The notes beneath the pieces are model-generated. The model saw nothing but the letters and a program-made list of their open reading frames with translations. It searched no databases and was not told the origin of the DNA. From contig JADJSA010000007.1 of NCBI GenBank assembly GCA_016711925.1, positions 164,375 through 228,374 of the forward strand: a stretch of 64,000 nt of DNA, read 5' to 3'. Positions 42,423-50,107 of the stretch are shown here, piece after piece (the first letter of the stretch is position 1; the number at the start of each line of letters is the position of its first letter). Origin of the DNA: Candidatus Methylophosphatis haderslevensis. GTDB taxonomy: Bacteria; Pseudomonadota; Gammaproteobacteria; Burkholderiales; Rhodocyclaceae. A program made the position numbers and the translations under genes.

Positions 42423-43640
42423 ATGAGCGAAGACAGCAAGGAAGTCCTGCCGCTGACCGGCATACGCGTCGTCGACGTTGCCACCGTCATCGCCGCACCT
42501 TACTGCGCGGCGATTCTCGGCGAATTCGGGGCCGAGGTGCTGAAGGTCGAACATCCGGTGGGCGGCGATGCCTGCAGGCGCTTTGGCACCGCGACCCAGA
42601 GCGGCGACACGCTGACCTGGCTGAGCGAGGCGCGCAACAAGAAATCGGTCACCATCGACCTGCACCGCCGTGAAGGCGTGGCGCTGTTCAAACGTCTGAT
42701 CGAGGAAAGCGACATCCTGTGCGAGAACTTTCGCCCCGGCACGCTCGAAAAATGGGGACTGGGCTGGGATGTGCTGAGCAAGATCAATCCCGGGCTGATC
42801 ATGCTGCGGGTTACAGGTTACGGCCAGACCGGGCCGTACAAGGATCGTCCCGGCTTCGCCCGCATCGCTCATGCGGTGGGCGGACTGTCCTATCTCGCCG
42901 GCATGCCGAAGGGCACCCCGGTGACGCCCGGCTCGACCACGCTCGGCGATTACCTGTCCGGGCTGTATGGCTGCATCGGCGTGCTGCTGGCTTTGCGCTA
43001 CCGCGAGCAGACCGGGCGCGGCCAGTACATCGACGTTGCGCTGTACGAATCGGTGTTCCGCTGCACCGACGAACTGGCGCCGGCCTTCGCCATGTACGGC
43101 ACCGTGCGCGAGCGCCACGGTCCGCACATCGAGAGCGCCTGCCCGTACGGGCATTTCCCGACCAAGGACGGCAAGTGGGTGGCGATCGCCTGCACCACCG
43201 ACAAGCTGTTCGCGCGCCTGGCCGACGCGATGGGCCGCCCGGAGCTGGCCTCGTCCAGCCTGTACGGCGAGCAGAAGACGCGGCTGGAAAATCGCAGTGA
43301 CGTGAACGAGATCGTGCGCGACTGGTGCGGCTCGCTGCCGCGCGAACAGGTGCTGCAGAAATGCTTTGTCAGCCGCGCGCCGGCCGGGCCGCTGAACAAC
43401 ATCGCGGACGTGTTCGGCGACCGGCAGTTTCATGCCCGGCGCAACATGGTCTCCATCGACGACGAGGAGACCGGCGATACGATCATGGTGCCCAACGTGG
43501 TGCCGCGCCTGTCGCGCACGCCCGGTCGCATCAAGCACCTGGGGCCGCGGTTGGGCGAGCACACCGAGGAGATACTCAAGGACATGCTCGGCCTGAGCGA
43601 TGCCGAGATCGGCGAACTGCGCAACCAGCATGTCATCTGA
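42423..43640 (+). CDS. smtB: Family III CoA-transferase, succinyl-CoA:malate CoA-transferase-like subunit (second)
   Basis: 405 residues with a GAGG site six bases before ATG. It closely resembles the preceding gene along its whole length: TGIRVVDVATVIAAPYCA, SEARNKKSVTIDL, ILCENFRPGTLEKWGLGW, catalytic LGDYLSGLYGCIG. This tandem paralogue pair fits a heteromeric succinyl-CoA:malate CoA-transferase that makes (S)-malyl-CoA for the lyase encoded next. Specificity is inferred from context. Subunit naming is tentative. Confidence 0.78.
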   Translation: MSEDSKEVLPLTGIRVVDVATVIAAPYCAAILGEFGAEVLKVEHPVGGDACRRFGTATQSGDTLTWLSEARNKKSVTIDLHRREGVALFKRLIEESDILCENFRPGTLEKWGLGWDVLSKINPGLIMLRVTGYGQTGPYKDRPGFARIAHAVGGLSYLAGMPKGTPVTPGSTTLGDYLSGLYGCIGVLLALRYREQTGRGQYIDVALYESVFRCTDELAPAFAMYGTVRERHGPHIESACPYGHFPTKDGKWVAIACTTDKLFARLADAMGRPELASSSLYGEQKTRLENRSDVNEIVRDWCGSLPREQVLQKCFVSRAPAGPLNNIADVFGDRQFHARRNMVSIDDEETGDTIMVPNVVPRLSRTPGRIKHLGPRLGEHTEEILKDMLGLSDAEIGELRNQHVI

Positions 43641-43739
43641 TCCGGATTGCCGGGCCCGTCCGCCGGCCCGCATCCGGGTGACGGGATCACGAGGCTTTGC
43701 CCGAATCGATATCAACCAGCTTTGCCAAGGAGATAGACC

Positions 43740-44783
43740 ATGAAACTGCCCGCCAATTTCTACAAGCCGCTGGCTATCGGCGCGCCGACGCCGATGCGCG
43801 ATTTGCCGGTGCGCCCGGAACGGATGATCCACTTCTTTCCGCCGCATCTGGAGAAGGTGCGGGCCAAGATATCCGATCTGGCCAAGCAGGTTGACGTCCT
43901 CTGCGGCAACCTGGAGGATGCGATCCCGCTCGACGCCAAGGAGGCGGCGCGCGCCGGCTTCATCGAGGTGGCCAAGAACAACGACTTCGGCGGCACCGCG
44001 CTGTGGACGCGCATCAACGCGCTCAACAGCCCGTGGGTGCTGGACGACCTGACGCAGATCGTCGCCGCCGTCGGCAACAAGCTCGATGTCATCATCGTGC
44101 CCAAGGTCGAAGGGCCGTGGGACATTCACTATGTCGACCAGATCCTCGCCCAGCTCGAAGCCAAGCACGGGGTGACCAAGCCGATCCTCATCCACGCTCT
44201 GCTGGAAACCGCTCAAGGCGTCAAGAACGTCGATGACATCGCCTGCGCCAGCCCGCGCATGCACGGCATGAGCCTGGGTCCGGCCGATCTGGCCGCCTCG
44301 CGCGGCATGAAGACCACGCGGGTCGGCGGCGGCCACCCGTTCTACGGCGTGCTCGAAGATGCGATCGAAGGCAAGAGCGAGCGCGCGTTCTACCAGCAGG
44401 ATCTGTGGCACTACACGATCTCGCGCATGGTGGACGCCTGCCTGTCGTCCGGCTTGCGCGCCTTCTACGGCCCGTTCGGCGACTTCTCCGACCCTGCGGC
44501 CTGCGAGTCGCAGTTCCGCAATGCCTACCTGATGGGCTGCTGCGGCACCTGGACGCTGCACCCGAGCCAGATCGACATCGCCAAGAAGGTGTTCAGCCCC
44601 GACGTGAAGGAGGTGCTGTTCGCCAAGCGCATTCTCGAAGCCATGCCCGACGGTGCCGGTGCGGTGATGATCGACGGCAAGATGCAGGACGACGCAACCT
44701 GGAAACAGGCCAAGGTGATCGTGGATCTGGCCAAACTCGTGGCGCAGCGCGATACCGACCTGGCCAAGGCCTACGGATTCTAA
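43740..44783 (+). CDS. mcl: (S)-Malyl-CoA/beta-methylmalyl-CoA/(S)-citramalyl-CoA lyase
   Basis: 347 residues with a strong ribosome site (AAGGAGA). It matches the Chloroflexus-type Mcl from end to end: NFYKPLAIGAPTPMRDLPVRPERM, VDVLCGNLEDAIPLDAKEAA, IIVPKVEGPWDIHYVDQ, HALLETAQGVKNVDDIA, SLGPADLAASRGMKTTRVGG and MIDGKMQDDATWKQAK. The acidic and arginine residues of the CitE-like TIM barrel that bind Mg2+ and the acid are present. One enzyme splits malyl-CoA to acetyl-CoA and glyoxylate, condenses glyoxylate with propionyl-CoA, and cleaves citramalyl-CoA to pyruvate and acetyl-CoA. mch follows after four bases. Confidence 0.94.
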   Translation: MKLPANFYKPLAIGAPTPMRDLPVRPERMIHFFPPHLEKVRAKISDLAKQVDVLCGNLEDAIPLDAKEAARAGFIEVAKNNDFGGTALWTRINALNSPWVLDDLTQIVAAVGNKLDVIIVPKVEGPWDIHYVDQILAQLEAKHGVTKPILIHALLETAQGVKNVDDIACASPRMHGMSLGPADLAASRGMKTTRVGGGHPFYGVLEDAIEGKSERAFYQQDLWHYTISRMVDACLSSGLRAFYGPFGDFSDPAACESQFRNAYLMGCCGTWTLHPSQIDIAKKVFSPDVKEVLFAKRILEAMPDGAGAVMIDGKMQDDATWKQAKVIVDLAKLVAQRDTDLAKAYGF

Positions 44784-44787
44784 GATC

Positions 44788-45849
44788 ATGAGCGACAAGA
44801 CCAGACCGGGTAATTTCTTCGAGGACTTCCGTCTCGGCCAGCGCATCGTCCATGCCACGCCGCGCACCGCCACCGAGGGCGACGTGGCGCTCTACACGGC
44901 GCTCTACGGCACGCGCTTTGCCGTCAACTCGTCGGCGCCGTTTGCCGAATCGATCGGTTTTCCGCGCGCGCCGGTGGACGACATGCTGGCCTTCCACTTG
45001 GTGTTCGGCAAAACGGTGCCCGACGTTTCGCTCAACGCCATCGCCAACCTCGGCTATGCCGCCGGACGCTTCGGCGCGCCGCTCTATCCGGGCGACACGG
45101 TGACTTCGACATCGACGGTGATCGGCCTCAAGCAGAACAAGGACGGCAAGACCGGCGTGGTGCACGTGCGTTCGATCGGCGTCAATCAGCGCCAGGAAAT
45201 GGTGCTCGACTATTGCCGCTGGGTGATGGTGCGCAAGAAGGATCTCGCGGCACCCGCGCCAGAGCCGGTGGCGCCCGATCTGCCCGATGCGGTGGATGTG
45301 GCCGACCTGCCGGTGCCCGCCGGGCTGCACTTCGAGCGCTACGACGACGAGCTGGCCGGCAGCGCGCACCGCTGGGACGACTACCAGGTCGGCGAGCGCA
45401 TCGACCATGTGGACGCCATGACCATCGAAGAAGCCGAGCACATGATGGCCACCCGTCTTTACCAGAACACCGCCAAGGTGCACTTCAACCAGCACACCGA
45501 GAAGGATGGCCGCTTCGGCCGGCGCATCATCTACGGCGGCCACATCATCAGCCTGGCGCGCTCGCTGTCCTTCAACGGTCTGGCCAATGCCTTCAAGGTG
45601 GTGGCGATCAATGGCGGCCGGCACGTTGCGCCGACCTTCGCCGGCGACACCATTTATGCCTGGTCGGAAGTGCTGGGCAAGATGGCGCTGCCGGGCCGCA
45701 GCGATGTCGGCGCGCTGCGGCTGCGGACGGTGGCGGCCAAGGATCGCGCGTGCACCGATTTTCCGTTCAAGGACGCCCAGGGCGCCTACGATCCGGCGGT
45801 CGTTCTGGACTTCGACTACACGGTGCTGATGCCGCGCCGCGCCGCGTAG
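44788..45849 (+). CDS. mch: Mesaconyl-C1-CoA hydratase (beta-methylmalyl-CoA dehydratase)
   Basis: 353 residues, a double MaoC-type hydratase: RPGNFFEDFRLGQRIVHATPRT and VALYTALYGTRFAVNSSAPFA in the first half, HRWDDYQVGERIDHVDAMTIEEAEHMMATRLYQNTAKVHF in the second. The hot-dog hydratase residues sit in the second repeat (HFNQHTEKDGRFGRRIIYGGHI). It dehydrates (2R,3S)-beta-methylmalyl-CoA to mesaconyl-C1-CoA. With mcl, mct and meh it completes the glyoxylate-to-pyruvate branch. A GC-rich hairpin follows the stop. Confidence 0.93.
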   Translation: MSDKTRPGNFFEDFRLGQRIVHATPRTATEGDVALYTALYGTRFAVNSSAPFAESIGFPRAPVDDMLAFHLVFGKTVPDVSLNAIANLGYAAGRFGAPLYPGDTVTSTSTVIGLKQNKDGKTGVVHVRSIGVNQRQEMVLDYCRWVMVRKKDLAAPAPEPVAPDLPDAVDVADLPVPAGLHFERYDDELAGSAHRWDDYQVGERIDHVDAMTIEEAEHMMATRLYQNTAKVHFNQHTEKDGRFGRRIIYGGHIISLARSLSFNGLANAFKVVAINGGRHVAPTFAGDTIYAWSEVLGKMALPGRSDVGALRLRTVAAKDRACTDFPFKDAQGAYDPAVVLDFDYTVLMPRRAA

Positions 45850-45870
45850 GCCGGCGGGGCCGGATTTCCC

Positions 45871-45903
45871 GCGTCGGTGCGAGCCGCCCGCTCGCACCGA
45901 CGC
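45871..45903 (+). terminator. Strong hairpin after mch
   Basis: Thirteen perfectly paired bases (GCGTCGGTGCGAG with CTCGCACCGACGC) around a seven-base loop, 22 bases after the mch stop. There is no T-run, so it is an mRNA 3'-end stabiliser or an atypical terminator. Confidence 0.5.
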
Positions 45904-45959
45904 GGCCGGCTGCCCCGCAGCGGCAGCACGGTTTTCGGCTGTTTCGGGCCAGGGTGAGG

Positions 45960-46061
45960 TACAATACGCCTACATATGGCTCTGGCTCACAATCACACCG
46001 CCCCAGCAAGTACGAAAGTCAAGCAGTTTGCCCAGTTCGACGAACTGGGCTTTTTGCTTTT
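45960..46061 (+). ncRNA. Candidate small RNA with its own terminator
   Basis: A TACAAT hexamer at 45960-45965 could be a -10 box (no good -35), and ~65 bases later an intrinsic terminator occurs with no recognised gene between. The interval also contains a 34-codon frame (45976-46080) reading across the hairpin, which is probably chance. A small transcript of roughly 85-90 bases is the simplest reading; there is no match to a known RNA family. Confidence 0.3.
46030..46061 (+). terminator. Rho-independent terminator
   Basis: GCCCAGTT pairs with AACTGGGC around CGACG, followed by TTTTTGCTTTT. It is the clearest intrinsic terminator in the window. Confidence 0.75.
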
Positions 46062-46140
46062 CGGCTCGGGCGTTGTGTAGGTTTTGCGGGCCGACCCTGG
46101 CGTCGGATTTTCCGCCGTCATCTTCAATCAGGTACTCGAA

Positions 46141-46392
46141 ATGCACACCACTTCGATTCTCCAATTCCTGAAGGAAAACGGCCAAAAGCTCGATTTCGAG
46201 ATTGCGGCGGGAACCGGGATTCCGCTTCCCAAGGTGCGCCTGTCGCTGACCGACCTGTCGGCGCGCGGCGAAATCTCCCGCTGCGCGGTGACCCGATTCA
46301 CCAACGGTCAGGCCGTCGAGGGGATGCTGTGCCGCCTCGCCGGTTCCATTCCGCCCAAGACGCCGGGCAGGAAGCCCGGCGCCAAGGCCTAG
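46141..46392 (+). CDS. Small conserved protein, winged-helix-like
   Basis: 83 residues: HTTSILQFLKENGQKLDFEIAAGTGIPLPKVRLSLTDLSARGEISRCAVTRF, a pattern like a winged helix-turn-helix (three helices then a hairpin), and a basic tail ending KTPGRKPGAKA. It may bind DNA; no partner or target is evident. It starts 80 bases after the intrinsic terminator. Confidence 0.6.
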   Translation: MHTTSILQFLKENGQKLDFEIAAGTGIPLPKVRLSLTDLSARGEISRCAVTRFTNGQAVEGMLCRLAGSIPPKTPGRKPGAKA

Positions 46393-46539
46393 GTCGTAGA
46401 TCGCCGGGTCCGCCCGGCCCTTGCCGGCCCGCGCGGGGCGTGCGGCCGTGCAACCCGGTGGCGCGAATCGACTTGCAATCGCCGGCCCGCAATCCTCGTC
46501 CAGTGATCCTCCCGGCGTTCCGCCGTACAGGGACGGGCC

Positions 46540-46648
46540 TGGAACCCGCATGCAGCGGACCTCGCAGGCTTGGCACCGCCAGAGGCCGCACGGTACGGCT
46601 TTCTCCGGCCTGCCATGCTGCAGATCGCCATTCCATGCGGTCTGCAGG
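46540..46648. repeat. Dispersed ~109-bp palindromic repeat, copy F
   Basis: Begins GGAACCCGCATGCAGCGGACC and ends CAGATCGCCATTCCATGCGG. It is more diverged in the middle. It lies in a 400-base gap that holds nothing else recognisable. Confidence 0.75.
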
Positions 46649-46791
46649 GCAGGTTCGTGGGGACTGCGGTTTTGCGGCCGCAGCGGCAAGCCAGCGGCGC
46701 GACGGCCGCGTGGCCGGATCGGCCGCCCGGCGGTTCGCCGAGTGTCCCCCCGCCCGGCCCGCCCCATCCGCACCAGTCGGAGCGAACGCAC

Positions 46792-46998
46792 ATGTCCACC
46801 AGCTTTGACGATCTTGCGCCGGACACCCGGTACGACGCCCAGCGCGCCGCCTGCCGGTTTCTGCTGCAACACCGCTACATCAGCCTGGACGAAGCCTGCC
46901 AGGAACGCGGCCTGACCCTGCCCGAACTGTGGAGCCTGATCCAGCGCGAAGCCGGCCTGCCCGACTCCGACCCGCCAGTGTTTTCGCCCTTCGTCTGA
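46792..46998 (+). CDS. Small hypothetical protein (68 aa)
   Basis: MSTSFDDLAPDTRYDAQRAACRF, then ISLDEACQERGLTLPELWSLIQREAG and a proline-rich end (DSDPPVFSPFV). A GGAG site precedes the ATG. It is predicted helical and soluble. No family is recognised. The 220 bases that follow, up to the isovaleryl-CoA dehydrogenase gene, hold no other gene. Confidence 0.5.
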   Translation: MSTSFDDLAPDTRYDAQRAACRFLLQHRYISLDEACQERGLTLPELWSLIQREAGLPDSDPPVFSPFV

Positions 46999-47217
46999 CG
47001 GCTTTTCGCGCCGCGCCTTGCACACCAACGGCCCGGTTTCCTGCCGCACGGCGCCTGCATTGCGAGTATCCGTGCGGTCGTTCGGGCATGCCGCGGCATG
47101 CACAGTGCGATGGCCGCCGCGGCGCGGGATTTGCACTTGTGCGGCAACTGGCGAAGAATCGATGGGTCCGCCGCGGGTTGCGGATGGCCAGGGTAGAACC
47201 ACGGGAGGATGACGCTA

Positions 47218-48393
47218 ATGCTGTTGCGAGGACTCGACTTCGCGTTGGGCGAAGACATCGAGATGCTGCGCGAATCGGTGGCCGCCTTCGCGCGCGACGA
47301 GATCGCGCCGCTGGCCCGCGAGATCGATCGTTCCGACCAGTTTCCGATGCACTTGTGGCCGCGCATGGGCGAACTCGGCGTGCTCGGCATCACCGTCGAC
47401 GAGGCCTATGGCGGCGCCGGCATGGGCTACCTCGCGCACATCGTGGCGATGGAGGAACTCTCCCGCGCCTCGGCCTCGGTCGCGCTGTCCTACGGTGCGC
47501 ATTCCAATCTCTGCGTCAATCAAATCCATCGCAATGGCACCGAGGAGCAGAAGCGGCGTTACCTGCCGCGGCTGGTTTCCGGCGAGCATGTCGGCGCGCT
47601 GGCGATGTCGGAAACCGGCGCCGGCTCCGATGTCGTCTCGATGCGCCTGCGCGCCGACAAGCGCGGCGACCAGTATCTGCTCAACGGCAGCAAGATGTGG
47701 ATCACCAACGGGCCCGATGCCGACACCCTGGTGATCTACGCCAAGACCGATGTGGCCGCCGGGCCGCTGGGCATCACCGCGTTTCTGGTGGAGAAGAGCT
47801 TCAGCGGCTTTTCGGTGGCGCAGAAACTCGACAAGCTCGGCATGCGCGGTTCGCACACCGGCGAACTGGTGTTCGAGGATTGCGAAGTGCCCGAGGAGAA
47901 CGTGCTCGGCGGCGTCGGTAACGGCGTCAAGGTGCTGATGAGCGGACTCGACTACGAACGCGCGGTGCTCGCCGCCGGCCCGTTGGGCATCATGGCCGCG
48001 TGCCTCGACGTGGTGCTGCCCTACCTGCACGAGCGCAGACAGTTCGGCCAGGCGATCGGCGAATTCCAGCTCATGCAGGGCAAGCTGGCCGACATGTACA
48101 CCACGCTCTCGGCCTGCCGCGCCTATGTTTATGCGGTGGGCCGAAGCTGCGACAACTCGTCGCTCGATCCGCGCCAGTTGCGCAAGGATGCGGCGGGCGC
48201 GATTCTCTATGCCGCCGAGAAAGCCACCTGGATGGCCGGCGAGGCGATCCAGTGCCTGGGCGGCAACGGCTACATCAACGACTATCCGGCCGGCCGACTG
48301 TGGCGCGACGCCAAACTCTACGAGATCGGCGCCGGTACCAGCGAAATCCGCCGCATGCTGATCGGGCGCGAACTGTTCGCCGAGACCAGCTAG
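47218..48393 (+). CDS. ivd: Isovaleryl-CoA dehydrogenase
   Basis: 391 residues, acyl-CoA dehydrogenase family: FARDEIAPLAREIDRSDQFP, ALAMSETGAGSDVVSMRLRA, KMWITNGPDADTLVIYAKT, LDYERAVLAAGPLGIMAACLD and the C-terminal CLGGNGYINDYPAGRLWRDAKLYEIGAGTSEIRRMLIGRELF. The pattern, with catalytic glutamate in the LDYERAVLAAG region, fits isovaleryl-CoA dehydrogenase of leucine breakdown. GGGAGG abuts an earlier ATG at 47209, so the ATG at 47218 has the better spacing. Carboxylase genes for the next step follow. Confidence 0.92.
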   Translation: MLLRGLDFALGEDIEMLRESVAAFARDEIAPLAREIDRSDQFPMHLWPRMGELGVLGITVDEAYGGAGMGYLAHIVAMEELSRASASVALSYGAHSNLCVNQIHRNGTEEQKRRYLPRLVSGEHVGALAMSETGAGSDVVSMRLRADKRGDQYLLNGSKMWITNGPDADTLVIYAKTDVAAGPLGITAFLVEKSFSGFSVAQKLDKLGMRGSHTGELVFEDCEVPEENVLGGVGNGVKVLMSGLDYERAVLAAGPLGIMAACLDVVLPYLHERRQFGQAIGEFQLMQGKLADMYTTLSACRAYVYAVGRSCDNSSLDPRQLRKDAAGAILYAAEKATWMAGEAIQCLGGNGYINDYPAGRLWRDAKLYEIGAGTSEIRRMLIGRELFAETS

Positions 48394-48492
48394 CTTGGCG
48401 AGAATGCCTGACCACGGATACGGCAAGCGCTCGGCCGCCCGACCCCCGCCCGAGGCCACGGCGCCGTTAACGTCTTTCACGATCCAATTGAG

Positions 48493-50102
48493 ATGAGCGT
48501 CATCAAGTCGCAGATCGATCCGCGCTCGGCGGACTTCGCAGCCAATGCGCGGGCGCTGCGCCGCGTCGTCGATGACCTGCGCAGCAAGGCTGCCGCGGTT
48601 GCGCAGGGCGGCGGCGAAGCGGCGCGGGCGCGGCACACCGGCGCGCGGCAAGCTGTTGCCGCGCGAGCGCGTCGACCATCTGCTGGATCCGGGCACGCCG
48701 TTTCTCGAGATCGGCCAGTTCGCCGCCTGCGGCATGTACGACGACGAGGCGCCGGCCGCCGGGCTGATCACCGGCATCGGCCGCATCGAAGGCACCGAAT
48801 GCATGATCGTCGCCAACGATGCCACGGTGAAGGGCGGCACCTACTATCCGATGACGGTCAAGAAGCACCTGCGCGCGCAGGAGATCGCCGGGCAGAACCA
48901 CCTGCCGTGCATTTATCTGGTCGATTCCGGCGGCGCCTTCCTGCCGCGGCAGGACGAGGTGTTTCCCGACCGCGAGCACTTCGGACGCATCTTCTACAAC
49001 CAGGCCAACCTGTCGGCCCGGGGCATCCCGCAGATTGCCGTTGTCATGGGCTCGTGCACCGCCGGCGGCGCCTATGTGCCGGCGATGTCCGACGAGACGG
49101 TGATCGTGCGCAATCAGGGCACCATCTTCCTCGGCGGCCCGCCGCTGGTGAAGGCCGCCACCGGCGAGGAGGTGAGCGCCGAAGATCTCGGCGGCGGCGA
49201 TGTGCACACCCGCCTGTCCGGCGTCGCCGACCACCTCGCGGAGAACGACGCCCATGCGCTCACCATCGCGCGGCGCATCGTCGCCAATCTCAACCGCCTC
49301 AAGCCGCAGAGCCTGGCCGTGGCCGATGTCGAAGAGCCGCTGTACGAGGCGGAGGAAATCTACGGCATCGTGCCGGCCGACACGCGCAAGCCCTACGACG
49401 TGCGCGAGATCGTCGCCCGCGTGGTCGACGGCTCGCGTTTGGACGAATTCAAGGCGCGCTACGGCGCGACGCTGGTGACCGGGTTCGCGCGGCTCTACGG
49501 CTACCCGGTCGGCATTGTCGCCAACAACGGCATTCTGTTCGGCGAATCGGCGCAGAAGGGCGCGCACTTCATCGAACTATGCGGCCAGCGCGGCATCCCG
49601 TTGCTGTTCCTGCAGAACATCACCGGCTTCATGGTCGGGCGCAAGGCCGAGAACGCCGGCATCGCCAAGGACGGCGCCAAGATGGTCACCGCGGTGGCCA
49701 CGGTGCAGGTGCCCAAGATCACGGCGCTGATCGGCGGCAGCTTCGGCGCCGGCAACTACGCCATGTGCGGCCGCGCCTACAGCCCGCGCTTTCTCTGGAT
49801 GTGGCCGAACGCGCGCATCTCGGTGATGGGCGGCGAGCAGGCGGCGAGCGTGCTCGCGACCGTCAAGCGCGACGGCCTTGAAGCCGCCGGCAAGGCCTGG
49901 AGCGCCGACGAGGAGGCCGCGTTCAAGGCGCCGATCCGCGCCCGGTACGAAGAGCAGGGGCCACCCGTATTACGCCAGCGCGCGCTTGTGGGACGACGGC
50001 GTGATCGACCCGGCGCAGACGCGGCGCGTGCTCGGCCTGTCGCTCTCGGCGGCACTCAACGCGCCGATCGCGCCGACGCGCTTCGGCATATTTCGCATGT
50101 AA
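48493..50102 (+). CDS. mccB: Methylcrotonyl-CoA carboxylase beta subunit, with two one-base frameshifts
   Basis: The protein can be followed through three frames. MSVIKSQIDPRSADFAANARALR from 48493 shifts near 48638 (an extra G in ACCGGCGCG) to ARGKLLPRERVDHLLDPGTPF; that frame runs to RARYEEQG and shifts near 49957 (an extra G in CAGGGGCC) to HPYYASARLWDDGVIDPAQTRR, ending at 50102. Reassembled it is ~535 residues, a normal carboxyltransferase beta subunit (GGAYVPAMSDE, GGPPLVKAATGEE, GGSFGAGNYAMCGRAY). It transfers carboxyl from biotin to 3-methylcrotonyl-CoA. Both changes are G insertions; consensus error or recent decay. Confidence 0.85.
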
Positions 50103-50107
50103 ATCGC

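Noticed and set aside
38818..45849. Itaconate degradation operon (Rip type) as the explanation of the CoA genes
   Set aside because: That pathway needs one CoA-transferase, one hydratase and one lyase; here there are three transferases, a separate mesaconyl-C1-CoA hydratase and a Chloroflexus-type multifunctional Mcl, which fit the bi-cycle better. Overlap in activity is still possible.
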